Notes under the pieces: generated by a model
The model's database searches: none
Told to the model about the DNA's origin: nothing
Seen by the model: only the letters and a program-made list of their open reading frames with translations
Made by a program: the position numbers and the translations under genes
Part shown: in pieces, positions 34,275 through 41,725 of the stretch
How the letters are laid out: every line of letters starts with the position of its first letter
Position numbering within the stretch: position 1 is the first letter of the stretch
From: Aquabacterium sp.
GTDB lineage: Bacteria; Pseudomonadota; Gammaproteobacteria; Burkholderiales; Burkholderiaceae_C
Length of the DNA stretch: 64,000 nucleotides
Assembly: GCA_023266355.1 (NCBI GenBank)
Contig: JAHFQM010000001.1
Location: 456,115 to 520,114 of the forward strand
Direction of reading: 5' to 3'

Positions 34275-35518
34275 TCGCGCAGCTCCTGCATGCGCCGCAG
34301 CAGTTCGGCTTCTTCCAGGCCGTGCGCCTGCTGGAGCGCTGGGTGGGGCTGGAGCGGGTGCAGTTCCACAACTCGGTGTCCTTGAGCTTTCCGGCCAGCG
34401 AGATCGAATCCTTGCAAGCGCACTGGACTTCGCCCGAGGTGGTGGGCCTGCCGCCGCAGGGCGGTGGCGTGGGGGCGGCAGAGGGTGTGCAACGCATCGA
34501 CCTGACGCCGGCCTGCATGGGGCTGTTGGGCGTCTCTGGCGCCTTGCCCTTGTTCTACACCGAGTGGCTGTCACAGGCAGAGGTGAAGGGGCCAAGCGCC
34601 GCGGCGCGTGCCTTCCTGGACGTCTTCAGTCACCGCTCGGTGACGCTGTTCTACCAGGCTTGGTGCAAGCACCGCCTGGCACTTCGCCACGAGCAGGAAG
34701 CGGTGCGTCACCGCGTGGCGCGGGACGGCGCACCCGCGCCACGCGCCTTGGTGTCCGAAGCCCTGGCCTTGTCGGGCATGGGCCTCAAGGGCTTGCGGCA
34801 TCGGCTGGGGGCCGAGCGAGGGGGCGTGAGCGACGAGGCCCTGGCGTACTTCTCCGGCATCCTGCAGCAGCGCACCTTGCCGATGGCGCAATTGCAGCGC
34901 TTGCTGACGCATTACCTGGGCGTGCCGGTGCGCATCGAGCCTTTCGTGGGGAGGTGGTGTCCGGTGCCGGAGGCCGGCCGCACGGTGCTGGGTGGCGGTG
35001 CTCGTGCTGGTGCGTCCGGTGCTTCCGGCGTGCTGGGCCGCTCTGCCTTGCTGGGCGAGCGCGTGTGGCAACGCAACCTCTGCGTGCGCCTCGTGCTCGG
35101 TCCTCTGGACCACACCCCGTTTTTGCGCTTCTTGCCCGGTGGTGCGGGGGCGCAGGCCTTGCGCCAGTGGCTGGGCCTGTTGCTGGGGCCGGCGCTGGAG
35201 GTGGAGGTGCAATTGCAACTGCGCCGCGAGGCGGTACAGGGCAGCGCATTGCGCACCGACCGTTCCCCGCTGGCGGGCCGCCTGGGTTGGGACACCTTCC
35301 TGCTGACCGAGCCGGCACCGTCGGACAGGCAGGACGTGCATTACGACATCCGCCCCGGTGAGCCTGAGCCCGCGTTGGTGCATGGGCTGCTGCCCGGCGG
35401 CCATGCCCCCGTGACGCCGCCTTCTTCCCCTGCTGCTGGCGCCGTGCCTGTCACCGCAACCGCAACCGCAACCGCAACTGCAACTGCAACTGCGCCCCGA
35501 CTCCTTGCCTTCGCTTGA
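34238..35518 (+). CDS. tssG: Type VI secretion baseplate protein TssG
   Basis: 426 residues. FGFFQAVRLLERW, VSLSFPASEIESL, NLTPA-like RIDLTPACMGLLGVSGALPL and FLDVFSHRSVTLFYQAWCKHR are TssG blocks; LGPLDHTPFLRFLPG follows in the C-terminal half. The normal protein seems to end near VHYDIRPGEPE. The last 50 or so residues are Pro/Ala-rich and include seven Thr-Ala pairs encoded by a hexanucleotide repeat. The tail appears dispensable and is species-specific. Confidence 0.92.
   Translation: MSTTAWRAPLAVIAQLLHAPQQFGFFQAVRLLERWVGLERVQFHNSVSLSFPASEIESLQAHWTSPEVVGLPPQGGGVGAAEGVQRIDLTPACMGLLGVSGALPLFYTEWLSQAEVKGPSAAARAFLDVFSHRSVTLFYQAWCKHRLALRHEQEAVRHRVARDGAPAPRALVSEALALSGMGLKGLRHRLGAERGGVSDEALAYFSGILQQRTLPMAQLQRLLTHYLGVPVRIEPFVGRWCPVPEAGRTVLGGGARAGASGASGVLGRSALLGERVWQRNLCVRLVLGPLDHTPFLRFLPGGAGAQALRQWLGLLLGPALEVEVQLQLRREAVQGSALRTDRSPLAGRLGWDTFLLTEPAPSDRQDVHYDIRPGEPEPALVHGLLPGGHAPVTPPSSPAAGAVPVTATATATATATATAPRLLAFA
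35453..35494. repeat. Hexanucleotide repeat (ACCGCA/ACTGCA)x7 at the 3' end of tssG
   Basis: Four ACCGCA units are followed by two ACTGCA and one ACTGCG, 42 bases in all, encoding (Thr-Ala)7 in frame. Slippage would change protein length by whole dipeptides without a frameshift. It lies 30 bases before the tssH start codon, so length changes also alter spacing around the tssG-tssH junction. Confidence 0.9.
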
Positions 35519-35523
35519 ACACC

Positions 35524-38262
35524 ATGTCCCATTCGCTCGAACTGCTGATCGCCAAGCTCAACGACACCACCCGGCGTGCTGCCGAACAGGCCGTGGTCCT
35601 GTGCAAGCAGCGCGGGCACCACGAGGTGGACCTGGAGCACATCTTCCTGGCCTTGCTGGCCCCGCCCGCCAATGACATGAGCCTGCTGTGTCACCACTTC
35701 GGCGTGAGCCTCGAAGGCTTGCGCGAGGACCTGGAGGCCGAGCTGCAGCGAGAGACCCGCCACAGCCCGCGCCCGCCGGTGTTTGCGGTGCATGTGCCGG
35801 TTTTGCTGGAGCAGGCCTGGCTCATGGCCTCGCTGGCGTCGCCACACGGTCGCATCCGCAGCGGGCATTTGTTGCTGGCCTGGCTGACGGAGCCCACGCT
35901 GGCGCAGCTGTCGGTGCAAACCTCGGCGCGCCTGCGCCAATTCCCGTTGGCCGAGCTCAAGCACCGCCTGACCGAGCTGACCGCGGCATCCCCTGAGGCC
36001 GAGTCAGCGGCGCCGGCTGGGGCTGTCGAGCCTGTGCGGGAAGGCGGTGCTGGCACGGCCCAGCCCCCGCGCACCCCTGCGCTCGACCAGTTCACCACCA
36101 ACCTCACCGAACGCGCCCGTGCGGGGCAGCTCGACCCCGTCATCGGCCGGGATGCCGAGATCCGCCAGGCCATGGACATCTTGCTGCGCCGGCGGCAGAA
36201 CAACCCCATCCTCACCGGCGAAGCGGGCGTGGGCAAGACCGCGGTGGTCGAGGGCCTGGCTTTGCGCATCGCCGCGGGTGACGTGCCCCAGGTGCTGCAG
36301 GGCGTGGCCATCCACGTGCTGGACATGGGCCTGCTGCAGGCCGGTGCGTCGGTCAAGGGCGAGTTCGAGAACCGCCTGAAGAACGTCATCGACGAGGTTC
36401 GCCAGAGCCCGCATCCCATCATCCTGTTCATTGACGAAGCGCACACGCTGATCGGCGCGGGCGGCCCGGCCGGCGGTGGTGACGCGGCCAACCTGCTCAA
36501 GCCTGCCTTGGCGCGCGGCGAGTTGCGGACCATCGCGGCCACCACCTGGAGCGAGTACAAGCAGCACGTCGAGAAAGACGCGGCCCTGGCGCGGCGCTTC
36601 CAGGTCATCAAGGTCGAAGAGCCCAGCGAGTCGGTGGCCGCGGCCATGCTGCGCGGCATGGCGCCGCTGATGGCCCAGCACTTTGGTGTGCAGCTGCTCG
36701 ACGAGGCCATCACCGAGGCGGTGCGCCTGTCGGCGCGTTACATCAGCGGGCGCCAGCTGCCCGACAAGGCCGTGAGCGTGCTGGACACGGCGTGCGCCCG
36801 CGTGGCCCTGGGGCAGCGCAGCACGCCCGCACGCATCGAAGACACCCGCCGCAGCCTGGCGCAGATCGGGGCCGAAGCGCAGGCGCTGCAGCGTGAGTTG
36901 GCCGTGGGCGTGCACCTGGCATCGGACGGCGCCCACCTTGCCCATGAGAAGGGCCACGCCCATGCCGCGTCCCATGCCGCCCGCCTCGACGCCCTCGGCA
37001 TGCAGCGCCTGGACCTGCAAGCCCGCCTGCAGGCCGACGAGGCCCGTTGGCACCTGGAGCAGCAAGCGGTGCAGGACATCCTGGCCTTGCGCCAGCGTGC
37101 CGAACAGCAAGCCGGTGGCCTGAACGAGGCCGAGCGCGCCGAGCTGCAGGGCCTGCAGACCCGCCTGGCCGGGTTGCAGCGTGGTGCGCCAAACAGCGTC
37201 CCCCTCGTCCCCCTGCAGGTGGACGCCCAGGTCGTGGCCGACATCGTCTCGTCGTGGACGGGCATCCCTCTGGGCAAGATGGTGCAGGACGAGGTCGCAG
37301 CGGCACGTGGCCTGTCGGCGGCCCTGCAAGCCCGCGTCATCGGGCAGGACCACGCCCTGGAGGCCATCGCGCAGCGCGTGCGCACCGCCTTCGCCGGTCT
37401 GGAAGACCCGTGCAAGCCGCGCGGTGTCTTCCTCTTCGTCGGCCCCAGCGGTGTGGGCAAAACCGAAACGGCCCTGGCCCTGGCCGACAGCCTCTACGGC
37501 GGCGAGCGCAACCTCATCACCATCAACATGAGCGAGTACCAGGAGGCCCACAGCGTCAGCGGGCTCAAGGGCTCGCCTCCGGGCTATGTGGGCTATGGCC
37601 AGGGCGGTGTGTTGACCGAGGCGGTGCGCCGCAAGCCTTACAGCGTGCTGCTGCTCGACGAGGTCGAGAAGGCCCACCCCGATGTGCTGGAGATGTTCTT
37701 CCAGGTCTTCGACAAGGGGCGCATGGACGATGCCGAGGGCCGCGAGATCGACTTCCGCAACACCCTCATCATCCTGACCTCGAACGCGGGTTCTCAGCAG
37801 ATCATGCAGGCCTGTTTCGCCCACGACGAAGCTGCCGGCGGGGCCGTGATGAAAGCGCCAGAGGCCATGCCCGATGCCGACACCCTGGCCGATGGCCTGC
37901 GCGCCGTGCTCTACAAAACCTTCAAGCCGGCCTTTGTCGGGCGCACGAAGGTGGTGCCGTACTACCCGCTGCACGACGATGTGTTGGCCGAGGTCATCCG
38001 GCTCAAGCTCGACCGCATCGCCGCGCGCGTGCAGGCCCAGCACCAGGCCGAGTTCGCTTACGACGAGGCCTTGATCGACACCGTGCTGGCCCGCTGCACC
38101 GAGGTGGACACCGGCGCCCGCGCGGTGGACCACATCCTCAACGGCAGCCTTTTGCCGGCCGTGGCCGACCATGTGCTGGCGCGCATGGCGCAGGGTGGGC
38201 GCCTGCAGCGCATCCAGGTGGGCACCGATGCCCAGGGTGATTTCTCGTTCCAGGTGGATTGA
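35524..38262 (+). CDS. tssH: Type VI secretion ATPase TssH (ClpV)
   Basis: 912 residues of the AAA+ unfoldase that disassembles the contracted TssBC sheath. It has an N-terminal ClpN repeat domain (RAAEQAVVLCKQRGHHEVDLEH). NBD1 carries Walker A GEAGVGKT (about 232) and the ClpV1-typical AGDVPQVLQGVAIHVLDMGLL. The middle domain is a helical coiled region (ERAELQGLQTRLAG), and NBD2 carries GPSGVGKTE (about 640). ATG 35524 is preferred to a TTG nine bases upstream. It is complete and ends the core T6SS run. Confidence 0.95.
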   Translation: MSHSLELLIAKLNDTTRRAAEQAVVLCKQRGHHEVDLEHIFLALLAPPANDMSLLCHHFGVSLEGLREDLEAELQRETRHSPRPPVFAVHVPVLLEQAWLMASLASPHGRIRSGHLLLAWLTEPTLAQLSVQTSARLRQFPLAELKHRLTELTAASPEAESAAPAGAVEPVREGGAGTAQPPRTPALDQFTTNLTERARAGQLDPVIGRDAEIRQAMDILLRRRQNNPILTGEAGVGKTAVVEGLALRIAAGDVPQVLQGVAIHVLDMGLLQAGASVKGEFENRLKNVIDEVRQSPHPIILFIDEAHTLIGAGGPAGGGDAANLLKPALARGELRTIAATTWSEYKQHVEKDAALARRFQVIKVEEPSESVAAAMLRGMAPLMAQHFGVQLLDEAITEAVRLSARYISGRQLPDKAVSVLDTACARVALGQRSTPARIEDTRRSLAQIGAEAQALQRELAVGVHLASDGAHLAHEKGHAHAASHAARLDALGMQRLDLQARLQADEARWHLEQQAVQDILALRQRAEQQAGGLNEAERAELQGLQTRLAGLQRGAPNSVPLVPLQVDAQVVADIVSSWTGIPLGKMVQDEVAAARGLSAALQARVIGQDHALEAIAQRVRTAFAGLEDPCKPRGVFLFVGPSGVGKTETALALADSLYGGERNLITINMSEYQEAHSVSGLKGSPPGYVGYGQGGVLTEAVRRKPYSVLLLDEVEKAHPDVLEMFFQVFDKGRMDDAEGREIDFRNTLIILTSNAGSQQIMQACFAHDEAAGGAVMKAPEAMPDADTLADGLRAVLYKTFKPAFVGRTKVVPYYPLHDDVLAEVIRLKLDRIAARVQAQHQAEFAYDEALIDTVLARCTEVDTGARAVDHILNGSLLPAVADHVLARMAQGGRLQRIQVGTDAQGDFSFQVD

Positions 38263-38333
38263 GCCGATCGCGGCCCCTGCATGCCGCGCTTGGCGTGCTG
38301 GGCACCCGCTTCACCGGCTTGCCTGGGCGGGCA

Positions 38334-38576
38334 TCAAGCCGAGTCGAGCACCAGCAGGGCCTCGTCGCGCCAGTAGGTGGCCGCGGCGTAAAAGCCTTCC
38401 CAGACGCAGCCGTTGCAGCCGCGGCCGCAGCAGGTGGTGGGCTCAGGCGGCGGTGAGCGCAGGCTCAGGCCCTGTGCCTGCGCGCGCGATTGCAGCGACG
38501 CAAACACGGCCTGGGCCGTGGCCAGCTCGAACAGGGGCTGTGTGAACAGGGGCTGCTGGAAAAACGGGTCGGACAC
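38334..38576 (-). CDS. Small oxidoreductase-like domain protein (cysteine-rich)
   Basis: 80 residues. The C-terminal half PTTCCGRGCNGCVWEGFYAA followed by ATYWRDEAL matches the small oxidoreductase-like family, named from eukaryotic homologues, with four conserved cysteines in CCxxxCxxC. Function is not established; the cysteines suggest metal or redox chemistry. It starts at GTG 38576. It is convergent with tssH and divergent from the repeat-protein pair, and is unlikely to be part of the T6SS. Confidence 0.75.
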   Translation of the reverse strand: MSDPFFQQPLFTQPLFELATAQAVFASLQSRAQAQGLSLRSPPPEPTTCCGRGCNGCVWEGFYAAATYWRDEALLVLDSA

Positions 38577-38738
38577 GGTGCGCGGTGTGGGGCAAAAGGA
38601 GGCAATGGGCCGGCGAGGCTGGCAGGCGACACAGACGGCATCTTAGCCAGCCTGGCCGCCCTGGGCGCGCCGTGCCCGTGGCATAGTCAAAGCGTGAGCC
38701 TTGACACCCCCGACACCTCCAGCCCCACCGCACCCGCC

Positions 38739-39491
38739 ATGGCCGAGAGCCCCATGCTCGCGGTCTATGGCCACACCATCACCTGGCGCCACCTCATCCT
38801 GACGGCGGTGTTGTTGATCCTGCTGATGTCGGCGCTGGCCGTGGCGGCGGGCTGGTGGGCCTGGCACCACCTGGCCGTGAACGTGGCGTTGCGCGAGCAG
38901 CAGGCCCTGGTGCGCCTGCCCGATGCGCTGTCGGTGCGCGCCGAGTTGACCCGCCAGGTGGCGGTGCGGATCGACCAGACCTTGCCGGTCCGGGTGCCCA
39001 TCCAGCAAGACCTGCTCATCCCCATCAAAGACGCCATCCCGGTGCAGGTCAGCATCGACACGGTCTTGCCCATCCGGCTGGACGTGCCGGTGCGCCAGAC
39101 CATCCACCTCGACCAGACGGTGGACATCGACACCCAGGTGCGCACCCGCGTGCTGGGCTTCAACCTGACCCTGCCCATCCAGGGGCGGGTGCCGGTGAAG
39201 GCCGATGTGCCGGTGGACATGGTCATCCCGGTGCGCAAAGACCTGCCGATCGCGTTCACCACGATGGCCCAGGTGCGCATCACCGAGCCTTTGCGCACCC
39301 GCATCGACACCGTCATCCAGACCCAGGTGCCCATCCACGAGGCCCTGCGCCTCCCCATCACCGAGCCCGTGGCGGCCCGGCTGACCTTCCCGCAGCAGCA
39401 GGTGAAGGCCGGCCTGGACCTGATGGACCTGACCGTGCCTTTCGAGGCGGTGACCATGGCCTTGCGCCGCAGCACGGGCGCCGCGCCGTGA
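38739..39491 (+). CDS. Unrecognised membrane-anchored protein with repeated Val/Ile-Pro-Val strands (A)
   Basis: About 250 residues from ATG 38739; a GTG at 38694 would add 15. A short cytoplasmic part is followed by one strong span (LILTAVLLILLMSALAVAAG) and about 200 periplasmic residues. These consist of successive 8-11-residue amphipathic strands broken by Pro/Asp turns, such as VRVPIQQDLL, IPIKDAIP, VQVSIDTVLP, IRLDVPVRQT, IHLDQTVD and VPVKADVP. The pattern suggests an extended beta-sheet or solenoid. I do not recognise the family. The stop overlaps the start of the next gene, a paralogue. It lies just past the T6SS cluster, but a link to it is unproven. Confidence 0.75.
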   Translation: MAESPMLAVYGHTITWRHLILTAVLLILLMSALAVAAGWWAWHHLAVNVALREQQALVRLPDALSVRAELTRQVAVRIDQTLPVRVPIQQDLLIPIKDAIPVQVSIDTVLPIRLDVPVRQTIHLDQTVDIDTQVRTRVLGFNLTLPIQGRVPVKADVPVDMVIPVRKDLPIAFTTMAQVRITEPLRTRIDTVIQTQVPIHEALRLPITEPVAARLTFPQQQVKAGLDLMDLTVPFEAVTMALRRSTGAAP

Positions 39492-40249
39492 ACCCGGCTG
39501 TGGCCGTGCATGGCGCGCGCCCACCGCGTGGCTGGAACCGCCCTGTGCGGCCGGTGGCGCTGGTGCTGGTCGGGGCCGCGGTGCTCTTGCTGTGGGGCGC
39601 GTTGATGGTGGCGGCCACCTGGTACGTCTATGCCCGCTGGGACGCCATCGTCGAGTTGCGCCAGCACCCGATCACATTGCGCCTGCCCGAGGGGCTGCAA
39701 GCCCTGGCCGAGGTGACGGCACCGCTGCAGGCCCGGGTGAACCTGTCGCCGCGGGTGGTGGTGCCGGTGCACCAGACCTTGGCGGTCGAGGTGTCTGACA
39801 GCCTGCAGGCCAGAGCGCGTCTGCAGACCCGGGTGCCGGTTGACACGGTGTTGCACGTCGAGCAAAGCGTGCCGGTGCGCACCTCGCTGCAGCTCAGCGT
39901 GCCGGTGGTGAGCTGGCTGCCGCGTTTCGAGGTCACGGTGCCCCTGGTGCTGGACTTGCCCGTCAAGCTGGACGTGCCGATCCAGATCGATGTGCCGCTC
40001 GACCTCGACGTGCTGGCCAGCGGCGAACTGCGCGCGCCCTTGCAGGTGCCGCTGGACCTGGACCTGCGCTTGCGCCCCGAGGTGCGGGGGAACTTGCAGG
40101 TGGGCATCAGCCGGCAGATGGCCTTCCGCCTGCTGGGGCCGATGCCGCCCATGCCGGTGCTGATCGAGCACGCGCGCCTGAACCTGCCCTTCAGCCAGCC
40201 CCGCCTGCGACAGCGCGGCGACGGCGAGGCCAACCAGGCCGCCCGCTGA
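39488..40249 (+). CDS. Unrecognised membrane-anchored protein with repeated Val/Ile-Pro-Val strands (B)
   Basis: 253 residues from GTG 39488, overlapping the stop of the preceding gene in GTGA. It has the same plan as its neighbour: a short basic N terminus (PRGWNRPVRP), one span (VALVLVGAAVLLLWGALMVA), an aromatic YVYARWD segment, and then a periplasmic run of short strands. Examples are VVVPVHQTLAVEV, VPVDTVLHVEQ, SVPVRTSLQLSVPVV, LPVKLDVPIQIDVPLDLDV and LQVPLDLDLRL. The last 45 residues are less regular. A and B probably act as a heteromeric pair. No function can be inferred from motifs. Confidence 0.75.
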   Translation: MNPAVAVHGARPPRGWNRPVRPVALVLVGAAVLLLWGALMVAATWYVYARWDAIVELRQHPITLRLPEGLQALAEVTAPLQARVNLSPRVVVPVHQTLAVEVSDSLQARARLQTRVPVDTVLHVEQSVPVRTSLQLSVPVVSWLPRFEVTVPLVLDLPVKLDVPIQIDVPLDLDVLASGELRAPLQVPLDLDLRLRPEVRGNLQVGISRQMAFRLLGPMPPMPVLIEHARLNLPFSQPRLRQRGDGEANQAAR

Positions 40250-40400
40250 AGGTCATCCCAGGGTCATCCCAGGGGCGGGGCCACCCCGGGCGCTGAGGGG
40301 CGTGACATGTGCACTCCCGCGTTGACGGGGGCACTGCCTGCGAGCACGGCGTTTATCCCGGGTGTGTTTTGCGTCGCTCGGGGCCATAGTCGTCTCCGTG

Positions 40401-40418
40401 GGGGATGGCAACATCCCC
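40401..40418 (+). promoter_or_regulatory. GNRA-capped hairpin upstream of the first tandem diguanylate cyclase
   Basis: GGGGATG-GCAA-CATCCCC is a perfect 7-bp stem with a GCAA (GNRA) tetraloop, 50-70 bases before the start of the cyclase gene. No T run follows. It could be part of a structured leader. It does not match the c-di-GMP riboswitch consensus that I know. Confidence 0.35.
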
Positions 40419-40468
40419 TGTGATGTGGCTGAGGCTGTACGGGAGTGGCTGGCGTGGGCACGGCGGTG

Positions 40469-41725
40469 ATGCGGTCGGATGGGGCGATGTCGGTGGAAGC
40501 CGAGCACGCTGAGCGGGTCGAGCAAACCCTGGCTCAGGGTTTTCCTGCGCTGTCGTTCCCTGCGGCACTGGAAACCCATTTCTTGAGCCAGGCCGAAGGC
40601 AGCCGCCGCCGGGCGATCACCGAAGCGGGGCTGGCCGCGGTGTGCTTGTTTGCCGGCATGGTCGTGGCGGACGTGCTGCTGACACCGGACACCGTGAAGT
40701 TCGCCCTGTGGGTGCGCCTGCTGGTGTTCGGTCCCGTCGTGCTGATCGGGTTGGTGGTGCTGAACGTGCTGCGCATCCCCTGGCTCACCGAGTGGCTGAT
40801 CGTGCTGGCGGGCATGTTCGCGGTGGCGCTGACAGCGCTGATCCTGCTGCAGGCGGAAGGGCGCTGGGCGGTGGCCAGGCTGGTCGAGATCAACATCATC
40901 GTGGTCTACACCTGCACCCTGGCGCGTTTCTGGCCGGCGCTGGCCCTGGGGGCGTTCACCTTCGCCGTGCAACTGGGCCTGGTCAGCGTGCTGCCCGATT
41001 TCACGGGCGTGCTGGCCATCAACACGACCTTGTTGCTGGGCGCGGTCGCCGTGTTCACGCTGTACGGCAACTACACCCTGGAGCGCGACGAGCGCCTGGC
41101 CTACCTGCTGGCGCAACGTGAGCAGGCGCTGCAGGATGCGTTGCACACCTCGCACCAGCAGCTGACCCGCATGGCCCGGACCGATGCCCTGACCGAGGTG
41201 GCCAACCGCCGCCACGCCGAAGATTTCCTGGCGCAGACCTGGGCGCACGCGCAGCAGCGGCAGACGCCGATGGCGCTGGTCATGATCGACATCGACCACT
41301 TCAAGCGCTACAACGACCACCACGGACACCTCAGCGGTGACCGCTGCCTGCAAGCCGTGGCGCGGGCGCTGAGCGCCTGCTCGCGCCGGGCCGGTGACCT
41401 GGTGGCGCGCTTGGGGGGTGAAGAGTTCGTGCTCGTCATGAACGACATCGACCATGCCTCGGCCTTGAGCGTGGCCCAGCGCATCCAGGCCAGTGTCCAG
41501 GCGCTCGGTGTGCCCCATGGTGGCTCGCCGGGTGTGCCGGTCGTCACGGTCAGCGTGGGCGTGGCGTCGATGCGGCCGCGGCCTGGCGATGAGGCCTTGC
41601 TGTTGATGAAACGTGCCGATGACGCGCTGTATGCCGCCAAGGCACAGGGCCGCAACCGCGTCTGCGACATGGGCTGCGATGGCGTGATCCATTGCACACC
41701 GGCGGGTGGGGAGGGCAGGGCATGA
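40469..41725 (+). CDS. Membrane diguanylate cyclase (GGDEF), first of a tandem pair
   Basis: About 418 residues. An N-terminal membrane region of about five to six spans (AITEAGLAAVCLFAGMVVAD, LLVFGPVVLIGLVVLNVL, ALALGAFTFAVQLGLVSVL and others) resembles a MASE-type sensor. A short coiled linker follows, then a GGDEF domain starting DALTEVANRRHAEDF, with DIDHFKRYNDHHGH and RLGGEEF. RAGD lies exactly five residues before GGEEF, an intact inhibitory I-site. Starts at GTG 40445 or ATG 40487 are also possible. The stop overlaps the start of the next cyclase. Confidence 0.87.
   Translation: MRSDGAMSVEAEHAERVEQTLAQGFPALSFPAALETHFLSQAEGSRRRAITEAGLAAVCLFAGMVVADVLLTPDTVKFALWVRLLVFGPVVLIGLVVLNVLRIPWLTEWLIVLAGMFAVALTALILLQAEGRWAVARLVEINIIVVYTCTLARFWPALALGAFTFAVQLGLVSVLPDFTGVLAINTTLLLGAVAVFTLYGNYTLERDERLAYLLAQREQALQDALHTSHQQLTRMARTDALTEVANRRHAEDFLAQTWAHAQQRQTPMALVMIDIDHFKRYNDHHGHLSGDRCLQAVARALSACSRRAGDLVARLGGEEFVLVMNDIDHASALSVAQRIQASVQALGVPHGGSPGVPVVTVSVGVASMRPRPGDEALLLMKRADDALYAAKAQGRNRVCDMGCDGVIHCTPAGGEGRA

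Noticed and set aside
38694..38739. GTG 38694 as the start of the first repeat protein
   Set aside because: No RBS and a Pro/Ser/Thr-rich extra segment; kept as an alternative only.
40251..40273. Direct repeat GGTCATCCCAGG x2 after the second repeat-protein gene
   Set aside because: Two overlapping 12-base copies only, with no terminator or att-like context; probably slippage noise.
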